The notes beneath the pieces are model-generated. The model made no database searches. It saw only the letters and a list, made by a program, of their open reading frames with translations, and was not told the DNA's origin. The position numbers were made by a program, and so were the translations under genes. DNA of 64,000 bases from a virus. The DNA lies in the IMG/VR virus record IMGVR_UViG_3300035169_000087, positions 35,072-99,071 of that record, one strand, 5' to 3'. Shown piece by piece: positions 29,840 to 37,286 of the stretch. Position 1 is the first letter of the stretch. Each line of letters opens with the position of its first letter.

Positions 29840-30583
29840 ATGCCGGAGCGCCGCGCGAAGGCGCCGAAGTTCGAGCAGACCGCTGCGAGGATTCGGACAC
29901 GGATCAGATCCGGCGAGTTGAAACCGGGCGACAAGCTCCCCATGGAGGATGCCCTCGCCAAGCAGTACGAGGTCGCTAAACCGACCATGCGCGCCGCGCT
30001 GGCCGTGCTCGAACGCGAGGGGTTGATCGCGGCGAAGCGGGGGGTCGGATTCGTCGTCCGCTCCACGCACAAGATCAGGCGCAATGAGACGAAGCGCCTT
30101 CTGTCCAGCGTGTGGGGCGACGGCCGGTCCATGTGGGTCGAGGACATAGGCACGGTCCCGACCCCGAAGGATCTCGTTGTAGACCTTGTCGACGCTCCCC
30201 CGCATGTCGCGCAGATTCTTGGCCAGGGCAACGCGTGGGTGCGGGATCGTGGCTACGAAGTCGGCGACCAGGTCGTGCTGCTCGCCGCTTCGTATGTGCC
30301 GGAAGAGATCGCGGACGGCACGCTCATTACGCAGAAGGACACTGGGCCGGGAGGCACGTACGGGCGGCTCAAAGACGCCGGCCACGGACCCGTGCGCTTC
30401 GAGGTGGTGGTGGGCGCTCGGCCGCCGACGCGCGAGGAGACGCTGCGGCTCGGCGTGAGCCCGGCCGTGCCCATGATTACCGAGCTGCGTACGGCGTTCG
30501 ACGCAAGCGGCCGGGCAGTCGAAGTCAACGAGATGGTGCTGGACTCGACGGTCTTCACGCTGCAATTCGATATCACCGCCTAG
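29840..30583 (+). CDS. GntR/UTRA-family transcription regulator
   Basis: 247 aa from ATG 29840 after GAGGGGAG. N-terminal winged HTH: KFEQTAARIRTRIRSGELKP, YEVAKPTMRAALAVLEREGL, then a UTRA-type ligand domain (ITELRTAFDASGRAVEVNE). In actinomycete plasmids and AICEs, a GntR-type Kor protein represses transfer and spread genes, and this gene stands at the start of the matching block here. It likely represses itself and the 30731 operon through TAGGGA sites. Confidence 0.9.
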   Translation: MPERRAKAPKFEQTAARIRTRIRSGELKPGDKLPMEDALAKQYEVAKPTMRAALAVLEREGLIAAKRGVGFVVRSTHKIRRNETKRLLSSVWGDGRSMWVEDIGTVPTPKDLVVDLVDAPPHVAQILGQGNAWVRDRGYEVGDQVVLLAASYVPEEIADGTLITQKDTGPGGTYGRLKDAGHGPVRFEVVVGARPPTREETLRLGVSPAVPMITELRTAFDASGRAVEVNEMVLDSTVFTLQFDITA

Positions 30584-30597
30584 TCACGTAGGGACTC

Positions 30598-30635
30598 AAG
30601 CCCCGGCTGCCCGATGGGTCGCCGGGGCTTCTTGG
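30598..30635 (+). terminator. Rho-independent-like terminator after GntR
   Basis: AAGCCCCGGC (30598-30607) pairs perfectly with GCCGGGGCTT (30621-30630) around a 13-base loop, followed by CTTGG with partial U content. It ends the GntR transcript before the next promoter region. Confidence 0.75.
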
Positions 30636-30659
30636 TTCTATGGGAACAATAACATCTAC

Positions 30660-30680
30660 TAGGGAGGCTGGACATCCCTA
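30660..30680. promoter_or_regulatory. Inverted-repeat operator TAGGGA-N9-TCCCTA
   Basis: TAGGGA (30660-30665) and TCCCTA (30675-30680) are perfect inverses 9 bases apart in the promoter region of the 30731 gene. GntR-type dimers commonly bind such sites. The same half-site occurs twice upstream of the GntR gene. Confidence 0.6.
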
Positions 30681-30730
30681 AGGGTTGGTGGTTTCATGGA
30701 AACAGAAGGAACACCGAAGGAGCCGAACCC

Positions 30731-30940
30731 ATGGAGACCGCAGAGATGCCGGAGCTGCTGACCGTGGCCGAGGTCTGCGCCATGACCCGGCAGAGCAAGA
30801 CCAGCGTTCACCGCGAGATCGAGGCCAACGAGTTCGATGTCAAGCGCATCGGGCCGAAGCGCGGATCGATCCGCGTGACCCGGGCCTCAGTCGAGGCGTA
30901 CCTGTCCCGGCGCACGATCACCGCCCCTGCCGCGGCCTGA
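30731..30940 (+). CDS. Excisionase/MerR-like HTH protein
   Basis: 69 aa, ATG after GAAGGAGCC. LLTVAEVCAMTRQSKTSVHR followed by EIEANEFDVKRIG and RVTRASVEAYLSRR is the excisionase-type winged HTH. In AICEs an Xis-like gene sits near the replication and transfer genes. No integrase is visible in this window, so it may act as a plain regulator. Confidence 0.8.
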   Translation: METAEMPELLTVAEVCAMTRQSKTSVHREIEANEFDVKRIGPKRGSIRVTRASVEAYLSRRTITAPAAA

Positions 30941-31023
30941 ACCGCACCGCGACCGCACCGGTCGCGCATCGACCGCACGACACACGCCCCGAAAGCTGAA
31001 ACCAGCCCCCGAAGGAGCCTGAC

Positions 31024-31176
31024 ATGGCCTGCAAGCCCAACTGCGGCGGCTGCCGCGACTGCGCCGGAACCGAACTGAACGACGACAACGGCACCGCCCA
31101 CGACAACCCGACGCTTCAGCGCGCCGGCCGGACCTGGGACCAGAGCCGCACAGGCCGCCGGGGACGCCGGTCCTAA
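31024..31176 (+). CDS. Small Cys-rich protein
   Basis: 50 aa, ATG after GAAGGAGCC. N-terminal CKPNCGGCRDC gives four Cys in ten residues, likely metal-binding or disulfide-linked, and an Arg-rich tail. Unknown role. Confidence 0.6.
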   Translation: MACKPNCGGCRDCAGTELNDDNGTAHDNPTLQRAGRTWDQSRTGRRGRRS

Positions 31177-31201
31177 CTTCCACCCGGCCGAGCGGTCCAC
31201 A

Positions 31202-31227
31202 CCCGAGTTCGAGTCTCGGGCGGCCAC
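31202..31227 (+). other. tRNA 3'-end-like sequence (T-arm), possible attachment-site core
   Basis: CCCGAG-TTCGAGT-CTCGGG forms a T-arm with a proper T-loop and is followed by CGGCCAC, like the 3' end of a tRNA. No 5' tRNA half is present. Tailed phages and AICEs often integrate in tRNA 3' ends, and their attP carries such a piece; an Xis-like gene is 260 bases upstream. Could be chance. Confidence 0.35.
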
Positions 31228-31271
31228 GTAGAACCAGCCCAGCCCAGCCCGACTAGCGAAGGAGCACGCAC

Positions 31272-31451
31272 ATGGCCAAGCCGAAGCACACCGTCCCCGC
31301 CGTCGAAGTCACCTACCCGAACGGCGACACCCGCTACAGCCTCAACCACGGCTCCCGCGGCGACGGCTCCACCACCCGGGACGTGCGCGGCTACGAGGCG
31401 CGCGGCGGGTTCGTGGTCACCGAACGCAGCGATGAGGTCAAGCAGTACTGA
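31272..31451 (+). CDS. Small hypothetical protein
   Basis: 59 aa, ATG after GAAGGAGCAC. Beta-rich (VEVTYPNGDTRYSL; GGFVVTERSDEV). No family recognised. It belongs to the rightward run of small genes starting at 30731. Confidence 0.6.
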   Translation: MAKPKHTVPAVEVTYPNGDTRYSLNHGSRGDGSTTRDVRGYEARGGFVVTERSDEVKQY

Positions 31452-31594
31452 CCGGCCCGGCGTCCCTGCGGCCCGCCCCCCCGGCCGCAGGGGCTCCAGA
31501 CCAGCCAGCACCAGCAACACCCGCACAGACCGCAGACAGCGCGAAGCCCCGGCGCTGCAGCAACAGCACCGGGGCCCTTATCGAAAGGTTGGTC

Positions 31595-31795
31595 ATGGCG
31601 ACCGAAACCACCGTACCGAACGCCACCGACACCGAGCTAGCCGCACGCGCCGCCCTCACCACCGCACCCGGCCAGGACATCGACGCCGACAACGAGCGCG
31701 CCCTGAACCTGTACCTCAACGGCATCCGCGCCGCACGCTACGCCGCCGCCGCGTCCCTCACCCGGATCCTCGACGAGCGCATGGCCGGCGTCTGA
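31595..31795 (+). CDS. Small helical protein
   Basis: 66 aa from ATG 31595, preceded by GAAAGG (a TTG 6 bases earlier is possible). Helical with conserved-looking NLYLNGIRAARYAAAASL. The stop overlaps the next start by one base (TGATG). Confidence 0.6.
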   Translation: MATETTVPNATDTELAARAALTTAPGQDIDADNERALNLYLNGIRAARYAAAASLTRILDERMAGV

Positions 31796-32187
31796 TGACC
31801 GCGCCCCGCACCCTTCCCGCGCACCAGATCCTCACCGGCGACCGCGTCAACCTCTACGGCCACTGGCACACCGCAGGTCGCGTCACCCTCGAAAACGGCG
31901 AGCACGACAGCACCGTGCACCTCGTCCTCGACCACGGCGCCAGCGACGCCGACCTGCCCGCACACGACCTGTTCCACGTCATCCGCACCGTCACCCACAC
32001 CCAAGGCCCCGACGGTCAGATCCGCATCCGCATCGACCCCGCCGCCCCGGCCATGAGCCCCGCCGACGCCCGCGTGCACGCCGCCGCGATCCTCCAGGCA
32101 GCCGACGACGCCGACGCCGCCAACGGCCACCCCTTCGGCCTCATGCCCCTCGTCCCCGACAACCTTGCTGACGGGGGCCTGACGTGA
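31795..32187 (+). CDS. Hypothetical protein
   Basis: 130 aa, ATG in a TGATG overlap. Begins MTAPRTLPAHQILTGDRVNL; beta-rich first half and helical end (ARVHAAAILQAADDADAANG). Unknown. Confidence 0.65.
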   Translation: MTAPRTLPAHQILTGDRVNLYGHWHTAGRVTLENGEHDSTVHLVLDHGASDADLPAHDLFHVIRTVTHTQGPDGQIRIRIDPAAPAMSPADARVHAAAILQAADDADAANGHPFGLMPLVPDNLADGGLT

Positions 32188-32480
32188 ACGCCTGCGCCCT
32201 CAAGTTCCGGCCGCTGCGGCACGTGGCGACCGTCACGCACTCCGCGCCCGGTGAGGCTGTCGTCACCTGCACCTGCGAGCAACTGCGCTCCGCCGTGGAC
32301 GTAGACGCCCCCGACTCGCTGACCTTCGTCCTCACCGACCACCTGACCCGCGCCGCCAACGGCACCGGCCGCCTGCTCGTGGACGACACCCGCACCCGCC
32401 GCCGCTACACCGTCACCGACGACAACGCGCCCGAGATCAGCCTCCTGCTGACCGGCGCGACCCTGGCCGGTGCCCGATGA
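32184..32480 (+). CDS. Hypothetical protein
   Basis: 98 aa, GTG in a GTGA overlap. Mixed strands (HVATVTHSAPGEAVVTCTC) and a helical segment; two Cys near CTCEQL. Unknown. Confidence 0.6.
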   Translation: MNACALKFRPLRHVATVTHSAPGEAVVTCTCEQLRSAVDVDAPDSLTFVLTDHLTRAANGTGRLLVDDTRTRRRYTVTDDNAPEISLLLTGATLAGAR

Positions 32481-32683
32481 ACGGCCAGACGCCCCGCGGC
32501 ACACGCGAGAAAGACACCACCCGCCCCGACGACGGCGAACTGTGCGCGTTCAGCGACAAATACGGCCCGCACATCCCCGCCCCCGCCGTCGTCATCGGCC
32601 GCGACGAACACGGCAACCGCCGCATCGCCTGCGTCCCCACCTGCCCCAAACCCGCCACCGACCAGAACGGAGCAGCGGCATGA
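32477..32683 (+). CDS. Small hypothetical protein
   Basis: 68 aa, ATG in a 4-base overlap. Acidic middle, then AVVIGRDEHGNRRIACVPTC with two Cys. Unknown. Confidence 0.6.
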   Translation: MNGQTPRGTREKDTTRPDDGELCAFSDKYGPHIPAPAVVIGRDEHGNRRIACVPTCPKPATDQNGAAA

Positions 32684-32883
32684 GGACCACCGGAACCGCC
32701 ACCGACGCGGCCCAGCAAACTGGCGCCTGGCTCCGTCAAGGCGCAGCCGTCGACTCGCAACGCGCCTTCGGCACCTGGCACCACTACCCCATCGCCTCCG
32801 CCACCGACACAGCCCCGCCGCCCCGCAAGCCCGACCTGGACATCCCCGGCTACGGCCAGACCGACCACTACCCGGCGATCTGA
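32680..32883 (+). CDS. Small hypothetical protein
   Basis: 67 aa, ATG in an ATGA overlap. Contains QQTGAWLRQGAAVDSQRAFG and GYGQTDHYPAI. Unknown. Confidence 0.55.
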   Translation: MRTTGTATDAAQQTGAWLRQGAAVDSQRAFGTWHHYPIASATDTAPPPRKPDLDIPGYGQTDHYPAI

Positions 32884-32893
32884 GGCGACGACG

Positions 32894-33376
32894 ATGACGC
32901 TCAAGCCCCTCGCGCTAGCCGCCGCCAGGCTGCGCACCCTCGCCCGCAAACCCAACCCCGCCCACGACGACCGGCAACCCTGCCTAACCCCAGACCCGTT
33001 CACCGCGCCGCCCTTCGACCCCGACGCCCTGCACCGAAACGACGACCCCGACAACGGCCCGGACATCCACACCGGATTGCCGTGGAACCACTGCGGCCGC
33101 CTCGACGGGCAGCCCGGCATGGTCTGGTACGCCACCGTCCGCAAGGTACGCGGCGACCAGCTCAAGGCCGGCGACTGGCTCGGCAGCCTCGACCACCGCG
33201 GCGCCCGCATGATCTGCCAGATCCGGGACGGCGCAAGCGAGCCCGGTTCGTCCCGCACCGTCGTGTTCAGTGCCGGAGACACCGAGACCGTGCGCTGCGA
33301 CATCGAATACGACGTCGTCGACCCGGACTCGCAAGTCACCCCGGACGGTACCCCCGTCGCGACCGGATGGCAGTGA
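32894..33376 (+). CDS. Hypothetical protein
   Basis: 160 aa, ATG with GAGGCGACG upstream. Contains GLPWNHCGRLDGQPGMVWYA and AGDWLGSLDHRGARMIC, with a beta-rich C-terminal part ending DTETVRCDIEYDVVDPD. Unknown function. Confidence 0.65.
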   Translation: MTLKPLALAAARLRTLARKPNPAHDDRQPCLTPDPFTAPPFDPDALHRNDDPDNGPDIHTGLPWNHCGRLDGQPGMVWYATVRKVRGDQLKAGDWLGSLDHRGARMICQIRDGASEPGSSRTVVFSAGDTETVRCDIEYDVVDPDSQVTPDGTPVATGWQ

Positions 33377-33386
33377 GGCGACGATC

Positions 33387-33683
33387 ATGACCCCGCGTTC
33401 GCGAGCCGCCCAGCGCCGCCGCATCATCCTCACCGCCACCACGGTGTCCGGCATCGGATTCGTCGCCGCGATCGCAACCGGCCACTGGCACCTCGCCGGA
33501 GCCTTCGCGCTGCTGCTCGTGATCGCCTGGGTCGCCGCGCTCATCGAACGCCGGATCCGCGACAACCGCCGGCCGCTGGTGTCGCTCGTCCACCTGCGCC
33601 GCCAACGCCGCGACGGCGAGCCCCGCCAGTGGGTGCCGCCGAAGTACCGCGGCTGGCACCACGACGACGAGAAAGGGAACTGA
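33387..33683 (+). CDS. Small membrane protein (two helices)
   Basis: 98 aa, ATG. Two adjacent hydrophobic segments (LTATTVSGIGFVAAIATG; AGAFALLLVIAWVAALIE) followed by a basic tail. Spread-type (Spd) proteins of actinomycete plasmids are often of this size and topology, but similarity was not testable here. Confidence 0.65.
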   Translation: MTPRSRAAQRRRIILTATTVSGIGFVAAIATGHWHLAGAFALLLVIAWVAALIERRIRDNRRPLVSLVHLRRQRRDGEPRQWVPPKYRGWHHDDEKGN

Positions 33684-33684
33684 C

Positions 33685-33840
33685 ATGGCCCTGCGCCTCA
33701 CCTGGAGCAGCCGCAGCGGACTGCGCCTGACCGAATCCGTGCGCGTCGGCAAACGACTGCGCCTGTGGGAGTCGATCCCGCTCACCCGAGGCAAGAACCG
33801 GCGCCGACGCACCCGTAAAGGCGCCAGCTACCGGCTCTGA
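33685..33840 (+). CDS. Small basic protein
   Basis: 51 aa, ATG after GAAAGGGAAC. Rich in Arg/Lys and Ser (ALRLTWSSRSGLRLTES; RGKNRRRRTRKGASYRL). Could bind nucleic acid or the membrane. Unknown. Confidence 0.6.
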   Translation: MALRLTWSSRSGLRLTESVRVGKRLRLWESIPLTRGKNRRRRTRKGASYRL

Positions 33841-33929
33841 CCGGCCACCGGTGGCCCGCCTGCCCGCACGCAGACGGACCCGCCGTGGGCGACCAGCCCC
33901 CCGCAACAACCACGAAGGAGACCAGCACC

Positions 33930-34100
33930 ATGGCAGCCATGGACAAGACCCAAGCCGCCTCGAAGCAGAGCGACAACCGGCTGCGGGCCGCGCTGGAAGC
34001 GGGCGACACCACGTCCGTCCAGCTCGGCACCAGCATCAACAAGCAGCGCGACCAGGTCGCGCGCCTCGGCTTCGGCAAGGGCGGTAGCGGCCGCAACTGA
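33930..34100 (+). CDS. Small helical protein
   Basis: 56 aa, ATG with GAAGGAG upstream. KTQAASKQSDNRLRAALEAG continues into a basic GFGKGGSGRN tail. Unknown. Confidence 0.55.
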   Translation: MAAMDKTQAASKQSDNRLRAALEAGDTTSVQLGTSINKQRDQVARLGFGKGGSGRN

Positions 34101-34165
34101 ACAGGCCCGCACGCAGGCAGACCGCCGCGGGCGACCAGCCCGAACCCGACAACGAGGAGAACGCA

Positions 34166-34438
34166 ATGGCACGCAAGCAGCCCCAGCCCGTCAGCTACGA
34201 GACCGACATCTTCGGCGAAGGCGTCGCCGTAGACCCCAAGGGCGCCGACCGCACGCGCACCAGCCAGGCCCACGGCCGCCACGCCGCGGACGCGGTCATC
34301 GCCGCCACACCAGCACCAGCCAGACGGCCACCCGCACCCGATAACCCGCCCGGCCCGGCCGACCACCACCGGCCGGGCCCAACAACCCGAAGGAGAGGGC
34401 TATGGCCCGCCCCAAGCGCGACGACGTCACCCCGCTGA
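34166..34438 (+). CDS. Small Pro-rich hypothetical protein
   Basis: 90 aa, ATG after GAGGAGAACGC. The N-terminal half (SYETDIFGEGVAVDPKGADR) looks genuine; the C-terminal half is Pro/Ala/Arg-rich and overlaps the next gene by 37 bases, so the true end is uncertain. Confidence 0.5.
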   Translation: MARKQPQPVSYETDIFGEGVAVDPKGADRTRTSQAHGRHAADAVIAATPAPARRPPAPDNPPGPADHHRPGPTTRRRGLWPAPSATTSPR

Positions 34439-34572
34439 CCGTCACCGTCCTGAACGAGCAGGGCCAGCCCACCACCGAAATCAAGGTCAACGGCTGGACC
34501 TCCGCGAACGCCGTCACCGCGAAATACGCGGACAACGGCAAGCAGACCCAAGTCACCCCCCGCACCAACTGA
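34402..34572 (+). CDS. Small beta-rich protein
   Basis: 56 aa, ATG after AAGGAGAGGG, a strong ribosome site. LTVTVLNEQGQPTTEIKVNG continues into TAKYADNGKQTQV, strand-rich. Unknown. Confidence 0.6.
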   Translation: MARPKRDDVTPLTVTVLNEQGQPTTEIKVNGWTSANAVTAKYADNGKQTQVTPRTN

Positions 34573-34606
34573 CCCGCCCGACGACCCGCCGAAGGAGGCG
34601 ACACCG

Positions 34607-34900
34607 ATGCTCACCATCACCCTGCTGCTGCTCGTCCTGGGCGCCCTGCTCGCCTCCTTCGGCATGCTCGGGTTCTACGGCAACTGGACCAGCACCCCCG
34701 ACCACGACTCGCTGCGCTTCGTGCAGGCCCTCGCAAAGACCGGCCGGCGACTGGCCTACACGGGACTCGCCCTGTGCGTCCTGCACTACTCGGTCGGCGG
34801 CCCGGCACTGGCCGCGCTACTGCTCGTCGGCGCTCTCGCCCTCGCCACCTACCGAACCCGCACCACCAACACCATCGTCCCGACCGGAGCCACGCCGTGA
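34607..34900 (+). CDS. Small polytopic membrane protein
   Basis: 97 aa, ATG after GAAGGAGGCG. Hydrophobic stretches at both ends (TITLLLLVLGALLASFG; LAALLLVGALALATY) and one in the middle, so three membrane helices. Resembles Spd/transfer-associated membrane proteins by size; not assigned. Confidence 0.65.
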   Translation: MLTITLLLLVLGALLASFGMLGFYGNWTSTPDHDSLRFVQALAKTGRRLAYTGLALCVLHYSVGGPALAALLLVGALALATYRTRTTNTIVPTGATP

Positions 34901-35100
34901 CCGAGCCCGCGGGCATTCCCGACTCGGCCGACACAGACCCCTCGCGCCGCGACCAGGCGCAGCGCGAGGCATCCGCCGCCGGCGCCAACCGGCGACACAA
35001 CCCGGCCCGGACAGGTGACCCCTCCACCCTGTCCGGGCCGGGACTAACCGCGAAAAGGAGCCGACCATGCCCACCTCGCCCCATGCGGCACACGGCATGA
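34897..35100 (+). CDS. Possible small hypothetical protein
   Basis: 67 aa, GTG in a GTGA overlap. Ser/Arg/Ala-rich and low in pattern, ending RPCPPRPMRHTA; it stops about 6 bases before the end of the leftward gene. The overlap is the best evidence. Confidence 0.4.
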   Translation: MTEPAGIPDSADTDPSRRDQAQREASAAGANRRHNPARTGDPSTLSGPGLTAKRSRPCPPRPMRHTA

Positions 35101-35105
35101 GCCGG

Positions 35106-36002
35106 CTAACGCTTGGCGAGCCTCTCGAAGATCTTCACGGCGAGGACGCCACCCACCCCGCACGCAGCACCGACCTCGTCAACTGTGACCTGGCTGAAGA
35201 ACTGAGGGAAGTTGCTCAGGTTGACCACAGAGCACACGCCGATTCCAGAAATGGCAGCCCAGGCCGCTTGCCAGGTCGTCGGGGACGCCCCAATGTCGCC
35301 GAGCCTCAGGACGAACCGCTCCCTCGCCAACAGGTGGCTCCGGTCACGCCAGTCCTTCAACGCGGGCTCGGGACAGCCGTCCGCATTGTGGATGCTCAAC
35401 GTGAAGAACCCCGGCAGCAACTCGTAGTCCCAGGCCAGGATCCTGGCCGCGCGGCGATAGAGATCATCGATCGCGCCGAGATCCTTCATCGGCCCGCAGT
35501 TCCAGTAGCCGAGGTGCGGGATCTGCGGAAACCAGATCCGTACGCGCCCTCGCGAGGCTTGATCTTGCTGGTCCGCGCAGATGACCGCGGCATAGTGCGG
35601 GTTGGCGTCCCGCCAGGCCGTCCCGCCGCGCGGGTGCTTCATCGCGGACGCGAGCAGGCCAAGGCGCCATGGGCGTGGCTCGTGATTCCCCGGCGTGTCC
35701 GTGGCTTCCCGCCCGAGTCGCTGATCGTAGTCACGTCGCTTGTTGTGGATCGGGTTCTCGTACTTGATCGCGCAGTATTCCTCAATGGCCGCGCCGAGGC
35801 GCGAACTGTGCCAGACGACGGTCCGCCAGTGCACGTCACCCCACCATGGCTTGTCTCGCGCATGCTCCCGCCAGCGCCCATCGGTGTCGTATGCGATGCC
35901 CGCGTACAGCAGGCGCTCATCCCGGTTATAGAGCCGGTAGACCCCGGTTCGGCGGTCCGGCGCGCAGTGAAGCGAGTTGCACTTGCGCGTCATCAGGCCC
36001 AC
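35106..36002 (-). CDS. GIY-YIG domain protein
   Basis: 298 aa. The N-terminal GVYRLYNRDERLLYAGIAYD with WREHARDKPWW and TVVWHSSRLGAAIEEY matches the GIY-YIG core and is clearly paralogous to the domain in the 28860-29708 protein. GTG 36002 or ATG 35993 starts; neither has a good ribosome site. The C-terminus (GIGVCSVVNLSNFPQFFSQV) may be another small domain. A long open frame on the opposite strand is its shadow. Confidence 0.75.
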   Translation of the reverse strand: MGLMTRKCNSLHCAPDRRTGVYRLYNRDERLLYAGIAYDTDGRWREHARDKPWWGDVHWRTVVWHSSRLGAAIEEYCAIKYENPIHNKRRDYDQRLGREATDTPGNHEPRPWRLGLLASAMKHPRGGTAWRDANPHYAAVICADQQDQASRGRVRIWFPQIPHLGYWNCGPMKDLGAIDDLYRRAARILAWDYELLPGFFTLSIHNADGCPEPALKDWRDRSHLLARERFVLRLGDIGASPTTWQAAWAAISGIGVCSVVNLSNFPQFFSQVTVDEVGAACGVGGVLAVKIFERLAKR

Positions 36003-36029
36003 GCCCAGCCGGCCGCAGCCGGCCGAAGC

Positions 36030-36290
36030 TCACTCGTCGGATGTGCGCCCCCCGGCGATCTGCTGGGCAGCGGAGCGGGAGATGCCCAGCTTCTGGGCGA
36101 CCTCGGCGTGCGACGCGCCCAGGGCGCGCATTTCCTGTACGCCGGACCTGCGGATTTCAGCGGCTTCGGGAATCGCCTCTTGGAGAGACCGGATGAGTTC
36201 CTGGGCGGCTTGCGCCCGCCGTTCCGGGTCTTCGATAGCGCGAACGGTATCGAGCATCCGCTCAATCTCCGATTCCCTGTTCGTCGCCAT
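36030..36290 (-). CDS. Small HTH protein
   Basis: 86 aa, ATG start. N-terminal coiled region (RESEIERMLDTVRAIEDPERR) and a C-terminal HTH (ASHAEVAQKLGISRSAAQQIAGG). Divergent from the DUF2637 gene at 36378 with a perfect palindrome between them, so it is the natural candidate to bind it. Confidence 0.8.
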   Translation of the reverse strand: MATNRESEIERMLDTVRAIEDPERRAQAAQELIRSLQEAIPEAAEIRRSGVQEMRALGASHAEVAQKLGISRSAAQQIAGGRTSDE

Positions 36291-36315
36291 GAGGCGCAGT
36301 GTAGATCCATGGCAT

Positions 36316-36340
36316 TACTGTACAGCCACCCTGTACAGTA
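36316..36340. promoter_or_regulatory. Perfect inverted-repeat operator TACTGTACAG-N5-CTGTACAGTA
   Basis: The two 10-base arms (36316-36325 and 36331-36340) are exact reverse complements, and each contains the palindrome CTGTACAG. The element lies between the HTH gene (36290) and the DUF2637/FtsK operon (36378). It is a strong candidate operator for the transfer-type operon, possibly overlapping its promoter. Confidence 0.75.
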
Positions 36341-36377
36341 GGGGGATACGAATTCACCACTCAAAGGAGTTCGACAA

Positions 36378-37286
36378 ATGGCACCCAAGAGCGCCGTTCC
36401 GATCGAAGTGCCAGCGTTCACGCGCTGGGCACTACGCATTGGCGGCGGTGCAGCCCTGGTCTGCGGCGCCATCCTCTCGTTCTTCGCGCTCTACGGGCTC
36501 GCCGTCATGAACGGCTGGCCCCGCTACATCGCCTGGGCGCTGCCCGGCAGCGTCGATGTGCTCACCGCTACCGCCGCAGTCGTCGCCATGTCCGTGCCGC
36601 GCGCGCACCGCGGCGCCAGCATCGCGCACTGGAGCGCCGCCGCGAGCCTTCTGATCACCGTCGGCTGCAACGTCGAGTTCCACGCGCTACTGCCGGCCAC
36701 CCGCTGGAGCATCGGGCACGTCTTCCTCGTCGCCACCGGCGCCGTGCCCGCGATCGTCGTCGAGCTGATCCTCGTGATGCAGATGTACCTCGGTGACGGC
36801 GCCGTCCTGGCCGGCGCCGACCACGCGCCCGTCGTCCAACCCAAGGCGCAGTCGTCCAAGAACGGCGCCGTCGGCCAGTCGTCCAAGAGCGCCGCGGCCG
36901 ACCGTGTGGACGGCCAGTCGTCCACGGCTGCGCCGGTCGAAGTCGTCCACGCGGACGACCTCCCGGCCGTCCAGAACGCTCCGTCGTCCACGCGAACCAT
37001 GGACGAGGACTCGTCCAACCAGGCGGCCACGGACGAGCAGGACGAGCTGATCGTCCAGATCGGCCGGACGGTCTACGAGGCGGTCAAGACCGAGCTCGGC
37101 AAGCGACCGCCGCAGCAGGCGTTCTGCGACGCGCTCGCCGCCGCCGCGGCGCCGCACGTCGATGCCGGGCGGCTACCGGAGACGTACCGCAGCCCGTCGA
37201 TCTCGACCGCCAAGCGCGTGCGCAAGGACGTCGAAGACCGATTTCCCGGGCTCTCGCCCCTGCACCTGATCCGGGCCGCATCATGA
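36378..37286 (+). CDS. SpdA-like/DUF2637 membrane protein
   Basis: 302 aa, ATG after AAAGGAG. The N-terminal half has about four hydrophobic helices (FTRWALRIGGGAALVCGAIL; IVVELILVMQMYLGDG). The C-terminal half is a Ser/Ala-rich linker and a helical module (IGRTVYEAVKTELGKRPPQQ). DUF2637 proteins accompany FtsK-type transfer genes in actinomycete plasmids and AICEs, where spread (Spd) proteins help intramycelial movement. It overlaps the FtsK gene by 4 bases. Confidence 0.85.
   Translation: MAPKSAVPIEVPAFTRWALRIGGGAALVCGAILSFFALYGLAVMNGWPRYIAWALPGSVDVLTATAAVVAMSVPRAHRGASIAHWSAAASLLITVGCNVEFHALLPATRWSIGHVFLVATGAVPAIVVELILVMQMYLGDGAVLAGADHAPVVQPKAQSSKNGAVGQSSKSAAADRVDGQSSTAAPVEVVHADDLPAVQNAPSSTRTMDEDSSNQAATDEQDELIVQIGRTVYEAVKTELGKRPPQQAFCDALAAAAAPHVDAGRLPETYRSPSISTAKRVRKDVEDRFPGLSPLHLIRAAS

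Noticed and set aside
35067-36341. 424-codon rightward open frame
   Set aside because: It lies opposite the GIY-YIG gene 35106-36002, whose domain is recognisable; the rightward product shows no domain.
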